Shown here piece by piece: positions 7,155 to 16,214 of a DNA stretch of 38,460 nt (positions are counted from its first letter, which is position 1; every line of letters begins with the position of its first letter). A model generated the notes under the pieces. The model ran no database searches, was not told the origin of the DNA, and saw only the letters and a program-made list of their open reading frames with translations. Origin of the DNA: Streptomyces sp. JJ36 (GTDB lineage Bacteria > Actinomycetota > Actinomycetes > Streptomycetales > Streptomycetaceae); the NCBI RefSeq assembly GCF_021696945.1, contig NZ_JACYHE010000058.1, positions 1 to 38,460 of the forward strand. The letters run 5' to 3'. The translations under genes and the position numbers were made by a program.

Positions 7155-7925
7155 ATGCTGAGCGAGGAGCAGGTGGAGACGTTCGTCCGCGACGGGTTCG
7201 TGGCGCTGAGGGGAGTCGTTCCCGCTGAACTCGCGGAGCAGTGTCAGGATGCGCTGTGGAAGGCGGTTCAGGCGGTGGCCGGCTGCAAGCGTGAGGATCC
7301 GGCGACGTGGGACCGTCCGGTGGTACGGCTGGACCAACTCGCTTCCGAACCGTTCCGGGCGGCAGCCGGTCAGCCCGCGCTGCACGAGGCGTTCGACCAG
7401 CTCGTCGGTCAGGGGCGGTGGCAGCCACTGCGGGCGCTGGGGACGTGGCCGGTCCGTTTCCCGAGCGAGGAGGAGCCGGGAGACGACGGCTGGCACCTCG
7501 AGGCGAGCTTCGCCGGGCAGGCGGGGGAGAACCGGGTGAACCTGCGCTCACGGGGGCGGGCGCTGCTGCTGCTGTTCCTCTTCTCCGAGATCGGTCCCGA
7601 CGATGCCCCGACCCGTGTGCGGACCGGTTCCCATCTCGACGTACCGCCGCTGCTGGCGGACGCCGGTGAGGAGGGGCGGGAGTGGTTCGAACTCTGCGGT
7701 GAGGCGGTACCGGCATCGGCGGACCGTCCCGTGGCCCTCGCGACGGGTTCGCCGGGCGACGTGCTGCTGTGCCACCCCTTCCTCGTGCACGCGGCTCAGC
7801 CGCATCGCGGCACGGTTCCCCGGTTCCTGGCCCAACCGCCGCTGCAACCGACCGGCGAGCTGGACCTCTCCGGGGCCGCTCCGGCCCCGGTCGAGCGAGC
7901 GGTGCTCGCCGGGCTCGCCACGTAG
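7155..7925 (+). CDS. Phytanoyl-CoA dioxygenase (PhyH)-family protein
   Basis: A protein of 256 aa with the double-stranded beta-helix pattern of Fe(II)/2-oxoglutarate oxygenases: N-terminal FVRDGFVALRGVVP, a metal triad region GWHLEASF (His114, Glu116), GSHLDVPPLLADAG, then the distal His212 in CHPFLVHAAQPHRG. The usual HxD is HxE here, which may weaken or alter iron binding. ATG 7155 lacks a clear ribosome site, so it may be leaderless. It stands alone between the GNAT and TOPRIM genes; substrate unknown. Confidence 0.8.
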   Translation: MLSEEQVETFVRDGFVALRGVVPAELAEQCQDALWKAVQAVAGCKREDPATWDRPVVRLDQLASEPFRAAAGQPALHEAFDQLVGQGRWQPLRALGTWPVRFPSEEEPGDDGWHLEASFAGQAGENRVNLRSRGRALLLLFLFSEIGPDDAPTRVRTGSHLDVPPLLADAGEEGREWFELCGEAVPASADRPVALATGSPGDVLLCHPFLVHAAQPHRGTVPRFLAQPPLQPTGELDLSGAAPAPVERAVLAGLAT

Positions 7926-8010
7926 CGGCCCGTGACCCTCGCCGCCATCCGGTCCCCGGTCGTGCCTGGGGTACCGGTCGGTCTGGGCACCGGGCAGCCG
8001 GGGCCGGCGG

Positions 8011-8628
8011 TCAGAGGCCGGCGAGCAGGTCGTCGAGGGGGGCGGGGGTGCGGTCGGGGTCGAGGGCTTCGACGAGGACGCGGCCGTAGTGGATCTTGCG
8101 TCCCTTCTTCGTCCCGAGGAAGCGCCGGAACTGCTGCTGCGCCGTGCGTTCCCGCTGGGCGGGCTGGCGGAGGAAGGCCTGCAGGGCGCGCAGGTCGCCC
8201 TCGGCCCGGACCAGGTCCTCCATGCGCGGCACGCCCAGCGCGCGGATGAGTTCGTCCTCCAGGTCCGCCGTGCAGACGAAGAACTCCTGCTGCGCGGCAC
8301 CGGCCCGCTCCAGACCGCGCGCGTAGTAGCGGCGCTCCGCCTCGTCGCACAGCCCGGTGAGGCGGACGCCCAGGCCGGTCGGCCCGAGGAGGCGGGCGAA
8401 GCGCCCGACGTTCATCGCGCCGTTCATCGGCAGTACGCAGACTCCCTCGGCCGCCAGGTCCCGGCCGCGGCGCGCGGCCAGCGCATCGACCGCGGCGAGG
8501 TCGCTCGGCCCCTCGAGCAGGACGACCGTACGGACGGGCAGCCGCGCCGCGAGTTCGCGCGGGAGATCGCCGGGGCCGCCCGCCGCCCACGCGGTGACCG
8601 CCTCCCGGAACGCCCCCATGCCGTCCAT
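8011..8628 (-). CDS. Stand-alone OLD-type TOPRIM domain protein
   Basis: A protein of 205 aa. Its core is a TOPRIM fold: TVVLLEGPSDLAAVDALAARRG carries the catalytic Glu, CVLPMNGAMNVGRFARLLG the second strand, and GLCDEAERRYYARGL the acidic Asp/Glu pair. A C-terminal helical part (QQQFRRFLGTKKGRKIHYGRVLVEAL) follows. Similar TOPRIM domains are the nuclease module of OLD-family proteins, but no ABC ATPase gene is adjacent. Start ATG 8628 was chosen because upstream codons show no homology. It could be a nuclease or a DNA-repair accessory. Confidence 0.8.
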   Translation of the reverse strand: MDGMGAFREAVTAWAAGGPGDLPRELAARLPVRTVVLLEGPSDLAAVDALAARRGRDLAAEGVCVLPMNGAMNVGRFARLLGPTGLGVRLTGLCDEAERRYYARGLERAGAAQQEFFVCTADLEDELIRALGVPRMEDLVRAEGDLRALQAFLRQPAQRERTAQQQFRRFLGTKKGRKIHYGRVLVEALDPDRTPAPLDDLLAGL

Positions 8629-8804
8629 GGGACGAGTCTTCGCCCCTTCCCGCCACCGCGCCAGTGGATTTCTGCCGGCCGCAGGGTCGGTCACCGGCCA
8701 CGCCTGCCTGGGCGTCTCCGGCGGCGCAGAACGGCGGGTCGCAGCGGGCGTAGCACGCACGGGTGAGCTTGAACCCGTTCGCCGGCGAGGGCCCGGGGCG
8801 GAGG

Positions 8805-9500
8805 TCAGATGTCGACGGCACCCAGTTGCCGGAGCACGCCGAGGTAGTCGATGTTCCACCAGCTCTCGGCGATCCTGCCGTTCCGGCAGCGGAAGGTCGC
8901 CTGCCCGGTGGTGGAGAACTCCCGGCCGGTGGGCTCCATCCCCCGCAGGGACCCGACATGACGGCCCGTGAAGGAGAACTGCGCGCTCACCAGGTCGCCC
9001 TCCTCGATGAGGTGCTCGAGGGTGACCACGGGTTCGAGCGCGGTGTGCACCTCCCGGTTCGCCGCCTTGGAGTCCTCGCGTCCTATGCCCTCCGGCGGCA
9101 GGGTCGGGTCGTGTTCCCGGTAGTCGTCCGCGCAGAGAGTGTCCTGCGCGTCGAAGCTCCGGTTGGTGGACACTTCTTCGAAGAAGGTTCGCACCAGGTT
9201 CTTGTTCAGCTGCTCGTCCCGGACGACCTCCAGATCCGTGAACCGGGGCTCCTGGTCGCAGACCGCCACCAGTTCCCGGAAGATCCGGTCCGTCTCGGGA
9301 AGCTGCGAGTTCCGCATCGCCTCCTCGTAGGAGGGGAATTCCACGATCTCCACGACGTGGCTGGAGTCGGCACGGTCCTGCGCGACGATCGAGTGGGTGG
9401 CCGTCCGCTTGCCTTCCGTGGCCTCCACCCAACTGTCCATCAACCTGTTCAACTCCTCGACCCTGCTGGTCCTGCAGTCGATGACCTGGACGAAGGACAT
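8805..9500 (-). CDS. Two-domain protein: dimeric alpha-beta barrel plus SnoaL-like
   Basis: A protein of 231 aa. Residues 1-95 look like a ferredoxin-like dimeric alpha-beta barrel (MSFVQVIDC, then IVAQDRADSSHVVEIVEFPSY). Residues about 100-231 resemble a SnoaL/NTF2-like cone (NLVRTFFEEVSTNRSFD, FTGRHVGSLRGMEPTGREF, CRNGRIAESWWNIDYLGVLRQLG). Such proteins serve as polyketide cyclases, hydroxylases or binding proteins. It is divergently placed to the MFS exporter, so both may respond to the same compound. Confidence 0.8.
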   Translation of the reverse strand: MSFVQVIDCRTSRVEELNRLMDSWVEATEGKRTATHSIVAQDRADSSHVVEIVEFPSYEEAMRNSQLPETDRIFRELVAVCDQEPRFTDLEVVRDEQLNKNLVRTFFEEVSTNRSFDAQDTLCADDYREHDPTLPPEGIGREDSKAANREVHTALEPVVTLEHLIEEGDLVSAQFSFTGRHVGSLRGMEPTGREFSTTGQATFRCRNGRIAESWWNIDYLGVLRQLGAVDI

Positions 9501-9646
9501 GACGCCTCCCTCTGAGACGGAAGCCTGGGGGACGGTTTCAGGCTATGCCGACATGCCCGCTTTGTCCTGATGGGCCGAGCGGCACACGGGACGCCACCCC
9601 ACCCGGTGAGTGACTCTCCGTCTCCACATTGCTACTCATCGTGATT

Positions 9647-9666
9647 GGCCCGCAATCCTGCGGGCC
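9647..9666. promoter_or_regulatory. Inverted repeat, candidate operator before the MFS gene
   Basis: Perfect 8-bp arms GGCCCGCA-N4-TGCGGGCC in the intergenic region between the divergent SnoaL-like and MFS genes, 67 bp before the MFS start. Position and symmetry fit a repressor site; no regulator gene is adjacent. It could be chance in G+C-rich DNA. Confidence 0.35.
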
Positions 9667-9732
9667 GTCCCGTCGAGCCGTGGGCAGAGGAGGCCGGCAG
9701 CCTCGGCGCGGCGTACGCACCGGAGCCGTGTC

Positions 9733-11286
9733 ATGACCGAGATTCCACCGCAGAACGCCCCGTCGCCCCGGAGGTGGGTGTCCCTGGGCGCGATCTGTAC
9801 GGCTGCCGCGCTGGTCTGGCTCGCCTTCAGCGACCTGGGCGTGGCGGTCCCGGAGATCGCCGACGAGTACGGCAGCGGGCTGTCCGCGCTCCAGTGGGCG
9901 AACAACGCCTTCAGTCTGGTCACCGGCGCCCTGGTGATCGCCGCCGGAAGGTTCGGGGACCTCTTCGGCCGTCGCCGGATGCTGGAGGCGGGGCTCGTCC
10001 TGCTGGCCGTGTTCTCCGTACCGGCCGCGCTCTCCCCCGACGTGGCGTCGCTGGTGATCAGCCGGGGGCTGATGGGCGTCGGAGCGGCACTGATCCTGCC
10101 GGCCTCGCTGGCGCTGATCCCGCCCGAGTTCACGGGCAGGGAGGAACTCGCCGCGTTCGGGATCTGGCAGGCGGTGGCCTGGGGAGGACTGTCCGTCGGG
10201 CCCGCGCTGAGCGGCTTCATCACCGACGGGATCGGCTGGCGGTGGCTGTTCTGGATCAACCTGCCGCTCGCCGCCGTCGTGCTCGCTGTCGTACGGGCGA
10301 CGACGCCGGAGTCCAGCGACCCCCACGCGACGCGTCGTGTCGACTGGCCGGGCCTGGCGACCATCGGCCTCTCCGTCTTCGCACTGCTCTACGCCCTCAC
10401 CGAGGGGCCGGCGGCCGGCTGGGGGAGCCCGGTGGTGGTACTGCTGCTCGTCGCGGCCGTCGTGCTCGCCGTGGTGTGGTACCGGCTCGAGCGCCGTAGC
10501 CGGGACCCGCTGGTGGATCTCCGGCTGTTCCGGATCCGGTCGTACAACGGTGCACTCGCGGCCAACCTGGCCATGAACCTCACCTGGGCCGGGCTGAGCT
10601 TCCTCCTCGTCCTGTGGCTGGAGAACGTCCGCGGCCGCAGCCCGGTGGAAGCGGGCATGCTGCTGCTCCCGGCCACCGTGGGGGTCTTCCTGTGCATCCG
10701 TCTCGGGGGACGGCTGGCCGCGTGGCGGGGCGGGCGGCTCCCGGCGGTGACCGGCCTGACCGTGGCGAGCGGCGGCCTGTTCGTCCTGGCCTCCCTCACC
10801 ACGGACACCGCGACGTGGCTGCTCGCCGCCGGTCTCTTCGTCGTCGGCCTCGGCCTCGGGCTGGTGAGCGCCCCCGTCGCCGACACCGCGGTCGGGGAGG
10901 TCCCGCCGGACCTGGCCGGGACCGCCGCCGGGGTCTTCAAGATGTCCAGCATGCTCGGGGGCGCGCTGGGGGTCGCGCTGCTCACCGCCCTCGCCCGCGG
11001 ACTCACCCAGCGGGACGCGGACGAGGTGGTGCGGACCTCCGGCCTCAGCACCGCGGAGATCGCCCAGGTTCGCGAAGCGCTGGTGCGCTCCTCCTCCTTC
11101 GACGAGGCGATCGCCGCGCTCCCGCCCGGCATCCGGGCCACCGTCGTCCGGACCCTGGACGAAGCCTTCACCTCGGGTGTCGCGGACACCATGGCCGCCA
11201 CGGGGCTCCTCACCCTGGTCGCGGCGGTCGCGGTCCTCCTCCTGTGGCCCCCCGCTCCGGGGAAGGCCCTGCGGGCACGTCGCTGA
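9733..11286 (+). CDS. MFS transporter, DHA2 (EmrB/QacA) type
   Basis: A protein of 517 aa with about 14 predicted membrane helices, the DHA2 drug:H+ antiporter layout. The loop 2-3 motif GRFGDLFGRRRML is clear, and the antiporter motif C region reads GLSVGPALSGFITD. The cell-membrane exporter would use the proton gradient to expel amphiphilic drugs. A GGAG ribosome site seven bases before ATG 9733 supports the start. The large hydrophilic region near residues 435-480 (TQRDADEVVRTSGLS) precedes the last helix, as in close relatives. Confidence 0.9.
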   Translation: MTEIPPQNAPSPRRWVSLGAICTAAALVWLAFSDLGVAVPEIADEYGSGLSALQWANNAFSLVTGALVIAAGRFGDLFGRRRMLEAGLVLLAVFSVPAALSPDVASLVISRGLMGVGAALILPASLALIPPEFTGREELAAFGIWQAVAWGGLSVGPALSGFITDGIGWRWLFWINLPLAAVVLAVVRATTPESSDPHATRRVDWPGLATIGLSVFALLYALTEGPAAGWGSPVVVLLLVAAVVLAVVWYRLERRSRDPLVDLRLFRIRSYNGALAANLAMNLTWAGLSFLLVLWLENVRGRSPVEAGMLLLPATVGVFLCIRLGGRLAAWRGGRLPAVTGLTVASGGLFVLASLTTDTATWLLAAGLFVVGLGLGLVSAPVADTAVGEVPPDLAGTAAGVFKMSSMLGGALGVALLTALARGLTQRDADEVVRTSGLSTAEIAQVREALVRSSSFDEAIAALPPGIRATVVRTLDEAFTSGVADTMAATGLLTLVAAVAVLLLWPPAPGKALRARR

Positions 11287-11515
11287 GTGGACGCCGCTGC
11301 GTGCGCTGTTCCGCGTGCACGACCCTGACAGCACGACCCGGACGGCGCACCACCCCGCGCGCACGGCCCGCGAACACCACCCCGCGCGGCGCCCCGCCCC
11401 GCGGGCACGTCGCCGGGCGCGCCGCCGGACAGCGGGCGACCCCGGCGGACGCCCGGCCCCGCGGGCGGGGCACGGCGCCGCTGCCGGCTCCCGCCCCGGT
11501 TGACATGATGGGCGT

Positions 11516-13561
11516 GTGAACCCCTGGTCGATCTATCAGCACGGATTCGCGCGGGTGGCCGCGTGCACCGGTCACGCCGCCCTCGCCGACCCGCCCGCCA
11601 ACACCGCGTCGGTCCTGCGGCAGGCCCGCCGGTGCGCGGAGGAGGGCGCCGCCGTCGCCGTCTTCCCGGAGCTCTGCCTCTCCGGCTACTCGATCGAGGA
11701 CCTGCTGCTGCAGGACGCGCTGCTCGACGAGGTCGAGGGGGCGCTCGGGACCGTGGTGGCCGGGTCGGCGGACCTGATGACGGTGCTCGTCGTCGGCGCC
11801 CCGCTGCGCCACCGCCACCGGGTCTACAACTGCGCGGTGGTCGTGCACCGCGGCCGGATCCTCGGCATCGCGCCCAAGTCGTACGTCCCGAACTACCGGG
11901 AGTTCTACGAGCGCCGCCAGATCGCCCCCGGCGACGACGAGCGCGGCGGCGAGCTCCGCGTGGGCGGCGCGGCCGTGCCGTTCGGCCCGGACCTGCTCTT
12001 CGCGGCGGAGGACGTCCCCGGCCTGGTGCTGCACGCGGAGGTCTGCGAGGACATGTGGGTGCCGGTGCCGCCGAGCGCCGAGGCGTCGCTGGCCGGCGCG
12101 ACCGTGCTCGCCAACCTCTCGGGCAGCCCGATCACCGTCGGGCGGGCCGAGGACCGGCGGCTGCTGTGCCGCTCGGAGTCCTCGCGCTGCGTCGCGGCGT
12201 ACGTCTACGCGGCGGCCGGGCACGGCGAGTCGACCACCGACCTGTCCTGGGACGGCCAGGCGATGATCCACGAGAACGGCGCCCTGCTGGCCGAGACCGA
12301 GCGGTTCCCGCTGGACGACCGGTACGCGGTGGCCGACGTCGACCTCGACCTGCTGCGGCAGGAGCGGGCGCGGATGGGCACCTTCGACGACAACCGCCGC
12401 ACCCACGCCGGCCGGGTCACCGGCTTCCGCGAGGTGCCGTTCCGGCTCGGGCCGCCGGAGAGGGATATCGGGCTGCGCCGCCGGGTCGAGCGCTTCCCGT
12501 TCGTGCCGGCCGACCCCGACCGGCTCGCCCGGGATTGCTACGAGGCCTACCACATCCAGGTCGCGGGGTTGCAGCAGCGACTGGCGGCGATCGGCGGGCC
12601 GAAGATCGTCATCGGGGTGTCCGGCGGGCTGGACTCCACGCAGGCGCTGATCGTCGCCGCCCGGGCGATGGACCGCGCGGGGCGGCCCCGCAGCGACATC
12701 CTGGCGTTCACCCTCCCCGGCTTCGCCACCAGCGCGCACACCCGGGAGAACGCCCACCGGCTGATGCGCGCGCTCGGCGTCACCGCGACCGAACTGGACA
12801 TCACGCCCACCGCGCGGCTCATGCTCCAGGAGATCGGCCACCCGTACGCCTCCGGGGAGCCGGTGTACGACGTCACCTTCGAGAACGTGCAGGCCGGGCT
12901 GCGCACCGACTACCTCTTCCGGCTCGCCAACCAGCGCGGCGGCATCGTCCTCGGCACCGGCGACCTCTCCGAGCAGGCGCTCGGCTGGTCCACGTACGGC
13001 GTCGGCGACCAGATGAGCCACTACAACGTCAACTCCGGCGTGCCGAAGACGCTCATCCAGCACCTGATCCGGTGGGTCGTCGGCAGCGGCCAGTTCGATA
13101 CGGAGACGAGCAGGACGCTGACCGCGATCCTCGACACGGAGATCAGCCCGGAGCTGGTGCCCGGGGAGGAGATGCAGTCCACCGAGTCGAAGATCGGGCC
13201 GTACGCGCTGCACGACTTCACCCTCTTCCACGTGCTGCGCTACGGCTTCCGGCCGTCGAAGATCGCCTTCCTGGCCTGGCACGCCTGGCACGACCGGGAC
13301 GCGGGCGCCTGGCCGCCCCACTTCCCCGAGTCCGAGCGGGCGGCGTACGACCTGCCGGAGATCCGGCACTGGCTGGAGGTCTTCTGCCGCCGCTTCTTCG
13401 CCTTCGCGCAGTTCAAGCGCTCGGCGATGCCGAACGGGCCGAAGGTCTCGGCCGGCGGGTCGCTCTCGCCGCGCGGCGACTGGCGCGCGCCCTCGGACAG
13501 CTCGGCCGACGCCTGGCTGCGGGACCTGGCCCGCTGGGACCAGGCGGGCGGCGAGCGGTAG
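11516..13561 (+). CDS. nadE: Glutamine-dependent NAD+ synthetase
   Basis: A protein of 681 aa, the usual length for the glutamine-hydrolysing enzyme that amidates deamido-NAD+ in the last step of NAD biosynthesis. The N-terminal nitrilase-type glutaminase has the Glu52-Lys121-Cys177 triad (FPELCLSGYS, PKSYVPNYREF, AEVCEDMW). The C-terminal synthetase domain carries the ATP-pyrophosphatase loop SGGLDST (369-375) and GTGDLSEQALGWSTYG. Start GTG 11516 gives the standard N-terminus (NPWSIYQHGFARVAACTG); no ribosome site is visible, and an AT-rich GACATGATGG lies just upstream, so it may be leaderless. Confidence 0.97.
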   Translation: MNPWSIYQHGFARVAACTGHAALADPPANTASVLRQARRCAEEGAAVAVFPELCLSGYSIEDLLLQDALLDEVEGALGTVVAGSADLMTVLVVGAPLRHRHRVYNCAVVVHRGRILGIAPKSYVPNYREFYERRQIAPGDDERGGELRVGGAAVPFGPDLLFAAEDVPGLVLHAEVCEDMWVPVPPSAEASLAGATVLANLSGSPITVGRAEDRRLLCRSESSRCVAAYVYAAAGHGESTTDLSWDGQAMIHENGALLAETERFPLDDRYAVADVDLDLLRQERARMGTFDDNRRTHAGRVTGFREVPFRLGPPERDIGLRRRVERFPFVPADPDRLARDCYEAYHIQVAGLQQRLAAIGGPKIVIGVSGGLDSTQALIVAARAMDRAGRPRSDILAFTLPGFATSAHTRENAHRLMRALGVTATELDITPTARLMLQEIGHPYASGEPVYDVTFENVQAGLRTDYLFRLANQRGGIVLGTGDLSEQALGWSTYGVGDQMSHYNVNSGVPKTLIQHLIRWVVGSGQFDTETSRTLTAILDTEISPELVPGEEMQSTESKIGPYALHDFTLFHVLRYGFRPSKIAFLAWHAWHDRDAGAWPPHFPESERAAYDLPEIRHWLEVFCRRFFAFAQFKRSAMPNGPKVSAGGSLSPRGDWRAPSDSSADAWLRDLARWDQAGGER

Positions 13562-13563
13562 CC

Positions 13564-13598
13564 GCCGGCGCGGAGCGGATCCCGATCCGACCGCCGGC
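13564..13598 (+). terminator. Hairpin after nadE
   Basis: Outer arms GCCGGCG (13564-13570) and CGCCGGC (13592-13598) enclose inner arms CGGATC-CC-GATCCG (13576-13589). It lies two bases after the nadE stop codon and fits a T-less streptomycete terminator. Confidence 0.5.
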
Positions 13599-13778
13599 TC
13601 CTCGGCCCTTCGCCGCCGGTGCCGGGACCCTGACGTTGATCGTCGGTCAGGTGCGTGCCGGCGCGGAGCGGCACCCGTCGCACGGGCCCGGCCGGGTGGT
13701 GGGGCCGCGGTGACCGGCCTGGAGCGCCGGGTCGGATTGCCGCCAGCGGGTGGGGCGCGCGGCGGCAAGGGTGGGCGC

Positions 13779-14303
13779 ATGGAGAGATACACGCCGTTGC
13801 CGGTACCGGCTGAGGCGCTGGAGGAGTTGCGGGTCGCCGACGACTGCGGGCGGGTGCCGGAGCCGTTCGTGGCGCGGGCGGACGGGGTGCCGCTGGAGTG
13901 CGTGGGCAGCCCGTTGCGGTGCTGTCTGCGGGCGGTGGAGCCGGGGGACCGGGTCGCGCTGGTGTCGTACGCGCCGCTGCGGCGGTGGGCGGCGGCGCGG
14001 GGGGTGCAGCCCGGCGCGTACGACGAGGTGGGGCCGGTCTTCGTGCATGCCGAGGCGTGTGCGGGGCCGCGCGCGGCGGACGCTCGCGGGTATCCGTTCG
14101 CGCGGCCCGGCGCCCTGCGTGTCCTGCGGCGCTACGACGCCGGCGGGCGCATCGCCGGCGGGCGGCTGTTCGCGGTGCCGGAGGAGGCGGAGCGCGGGTT
14201 CACGTGGGCGCTGGCGGAGGCGTTCGCCGCGCCGGAGGTGGCCCTGGTGCACGTACGGGCGGTGGAGTACGGCTGTTTCCACTTCGAGGTGCGGCGGCCG
14301 TAG
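13779..14303 (+). CDS. DUF1203 family protein
   Basis: A protein of 174 aa matching the DUF1203 pattern: CCLRAVEPGDRVALVSYAPL, then GPVFVHAEAC, YDAGGRIAGGRLF and a C-terminal VHVRAVEYGCFHFEVRR. Cys and His are concentrated in these motifs. The function of the family is not known. Start ATG 13779 gives the expected N-terminus; codons upstream show no homology. Confidence 0.85.
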   Translation: MERYTPLPVPAEALEELRVADDCGRVPEPFVARADGVPLECVGSPLRCCLRAVEPGDRVALVSYAPLRRWAAARGVQPGAYDEVGPVFVHAEACAGPRAADARGYPFARPGALRVLRRYDAGGRIAGGRLFAVPEEAERGFTWALAEAFAAPEVALVHVRAVEYGCFHFEVRRP

Positions 14304-14503
14304 CGCACCGGGGCGGGCCGGACGGTCCGGCTGCGGGACTGCTCCCCGGCGAGGGCGGGCCCGGGGCCCGCGGACGGGCGGAACGTCAGCGCGGGCGGCC
14401 GGGTTGCCGTCCGTCGCCGCGAGCAGGGGCGACCTGACGCCCGGGGCACGCCCCGGGCGGTCCCCGGAAACGTGGTCGCCCGGGAGGCGCGCGGCAGGGG
14501 AGC

Positions 14504-15256
14504 ATGAGGGGCATGCCGTTCGCCGGGCCGCCGTCGCCGGACGTCCCGGTGCCCGCGCCGGTTACCGCGCTGGCCCGGGGCCGCGCCCTGCTGCCCGTGT
14601 GGCGGAACGAGCGGGGCGGCCTCACCTTCCGCATGGGCGACGGGCCCGGGCGGCTGTTCGTGAAGTGGGCGCCGGCGGGCTCGGGTCTGGACCTGGCCGC
14701 CGAGGCGGAACGGCTGCGCTGGGCCGTGCGGTTCACGCCCGTGCCGCGGGTCCGTGAGGAGGGCGCCGACGCCGGCGGGTCGTGGCTGGTCACGGAGGGG
14801 CTGCCCGGGGAGAGCGCCGTGGGCCCGCGGGGGACGGCCGATCCCGCGACGGCCGTACGGGCCGTGGGCGAGGGGCTGCGGGCGCTGCACGAGCGGCTGC
14901 CGGTGGAGGGCTGCCCCTTCGACTGGTCGGCCGGGGCCCGGCTGGAGCGCGCCCGGCGGGCCGGTCGGAGAGCGCCCGCGGAGCCGCCCGCGCCTCCCCC
15001 GGCCGACCGGCTCGTGGTGTGCCACGGCGACGCGTGCGCGCCGAACACCCTGCTGGGCGAGGACGGTTCCTGGTCCGGCCATGTGGACATGGGCGCCCTG
15101 GGGGTGGCCGACCGCTGGGCCGATCTGGCCGTGGCCACCTGGGCCACCGAGTGGAACTACGGTCCGGGGTGGGAGCGGCCGCTCCTAGACGCGTACGGCA
15201 TCGCCCCCGACCCGGAACGGACCGCGTACTACCGGTGGTTGTGGAGCGTGACCTGA
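14504..15256 (+). CDS. Aminoglycoside 3'-phosphotransferase-like kinase
   Basis: A protein of 250 aa, close to the length of APH(3') enzymes. Key parts are RLFVKWAP (nucleotide-binding Lys), the catalytic loop HGDACAPNTLL, and the DFG-like segment VDMGALGVADRWADLA with the ADR motif typical of APH(3')-type and related antibiotic kinases. The usual length and intact catalytic Asp suggest an active enzyme, though resistance is not shown by sequence. ATG 14513 is an alternative start. It is a different branch from the APH-like gene at 5290. Confidence 0.88.
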   Translation: MRGMPFAGPPSPDVPVPAPVTALARGRALLPVWRNERGGLTFRMGDGPGRLFVKWAPAGSGLDLAAEAERLRWAVRFTPVPRVREEGADAGGSWLVTEGLPGESAVGPRGTADPATAVRAVGEGLRALHERLPVEGCPFDWSAGARLERARRAGRRAPAEPPAPPPADRLVVCHGDACAPNTLLGEDGSWSGHVDMGALGVADRWADLAVATWATEWNYGPGWERPLLDAYGIAPDPERTAYYRWLWSVT

Positions 15257-15281
15257 GCGACGCCGCCACGGCCCGGGGGTG

Positions 15282-16214
15282 TCAGTGCGGCGGGTTCAGG
15301 TCGTGCGGGGTGCCGGAGGTGACGGCGCGGAGCTTGTCGGGGTTGGCGACGTTGTGCACGGCGGTGATGCGCCCGTCGGCGCCGAAGTCGAAGGTGACGG
15401 TGGCGAGCACCCGGTCCGGGGCGCGGAACACCAGGCCGGGGCCGCCGTTGAGTTCGACGAGTTCGGTGCGCAGGGCGCCGGGTTCGACGCCCTCGTACGT
15501 GACGCCGCGGATCGCCGCGAACCAGCCCGCCACCGTCTCGGCGCCCGTGACCGGCCTCCTCGCCTGCCGCACCTTGCCGCCGCCGTCGGTCCACAGGGTG
15601 ACGTCCGGCGCCAGCAGTTCCATCAGGGTGTTGAGGTCGCCGCCGGTCGCGGCCGCGAGGAACCGCTCGGTGACCTCGCGCTGCCGCGACCGGTCCGCGG
15701 TGAACCGCGGCCGCCGGGCCCGTACGTGCTCCCGGGCGCGGTGCGCCGCCTGGCGTACGGCGGACTCGGAGCGCTCGACGGCCTCGGCGATCTCCGCGTG
15801 GCTGAAGGCGAAGACCTCGCGGAGCACGAACACCGCGCGCTCCAGGGGGCTCAGGGTCTCCAGCACCACCAGCATGGCCATCGACACCGACTCCGCGCCG
15901 GTGACGTCGTCGGCGGTGTCGCCGCTGGTCAGCAGGGGTTCCGGGAGCCACGGCCCGACGTAGGTCTCGCGCCGCCGGCTGGCGGAGCGCAGCCGGCGCA
16001 GCGCCTGGTGGGTCACGATCCGCGCCAGGTACGCCTTGGGGTCGGCGACCCGGGTGCGGTCGGCGGCGGACCAGTCGAGCCAGGCGTCCTGGACGGCGTC
16101 CTCGGCGTCGGCCGCGCTGCCGAGGATGCGGTAGGCCACGGAGAACAGCAGGGTGCGGTGCGCGTCGAACACCCGCTGGTCCCGGTCGTCCCGGCCGGGG
16201 ACCGGCCCGTTCAC
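15282..16214 (-). CDS. RNA polymerase sigma factor, ECF41 group (SigJ-like)
   Basis: A protein of 310 aa: sigma region 2 (LLFSVAYRILGSAADAEDAV), region 4 (LSPLERAVFVLREVF, HAEIAEAVERSESAVRQ), then a fused SnoaL-like domain from about 175. All three ECF41 signature motifs are present: WLPEP (89-93), DGGGK (210-214) and NPDKL (291-295). In this group the fused domain replaces a separate anti-sigma factor and tunes activity. GTG 16214 overlaps the oxidoreductase stop codon (GTGA), so the sigma factor is translationally coupled and probably autoregulated with its partner. Confidence 0.95.
   Translation of the reverse strand: MNGPVPGRDDRDQRVFDAHRTLLFSVAYRILGSAADAEDAVQDAWLDWSAADRTRVADPKAYLARIVTHQALRRLRSASRRRETYVGPWLPEPLLTSGDTADDVTGAESVSMAMLVVLETLSPLERAVFVLREVFAFSHAEIAEAVERSESAVRQAAHRAREHVRARRPRFTADRSRQREVTERFLAAATGGDLNTLMELLAPDVTLWTDGGGKVRQARRPVTGAETVAGWFAAIRGVTYEGVEPGALRTELVELNGGPGLVFRAPDRVLATVTFDFGADGRITAVHNVANPDKLRAVTSGTPHDLNPPH

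Noticed and set aside
11210..13792. Very long minus-strand ORF opposite nadE
   Set aside because: Shadow frame created by high G+C at third codon positions; Arg/Pro/Gly-rich and no domains, while the plus frame is clearly nadE.
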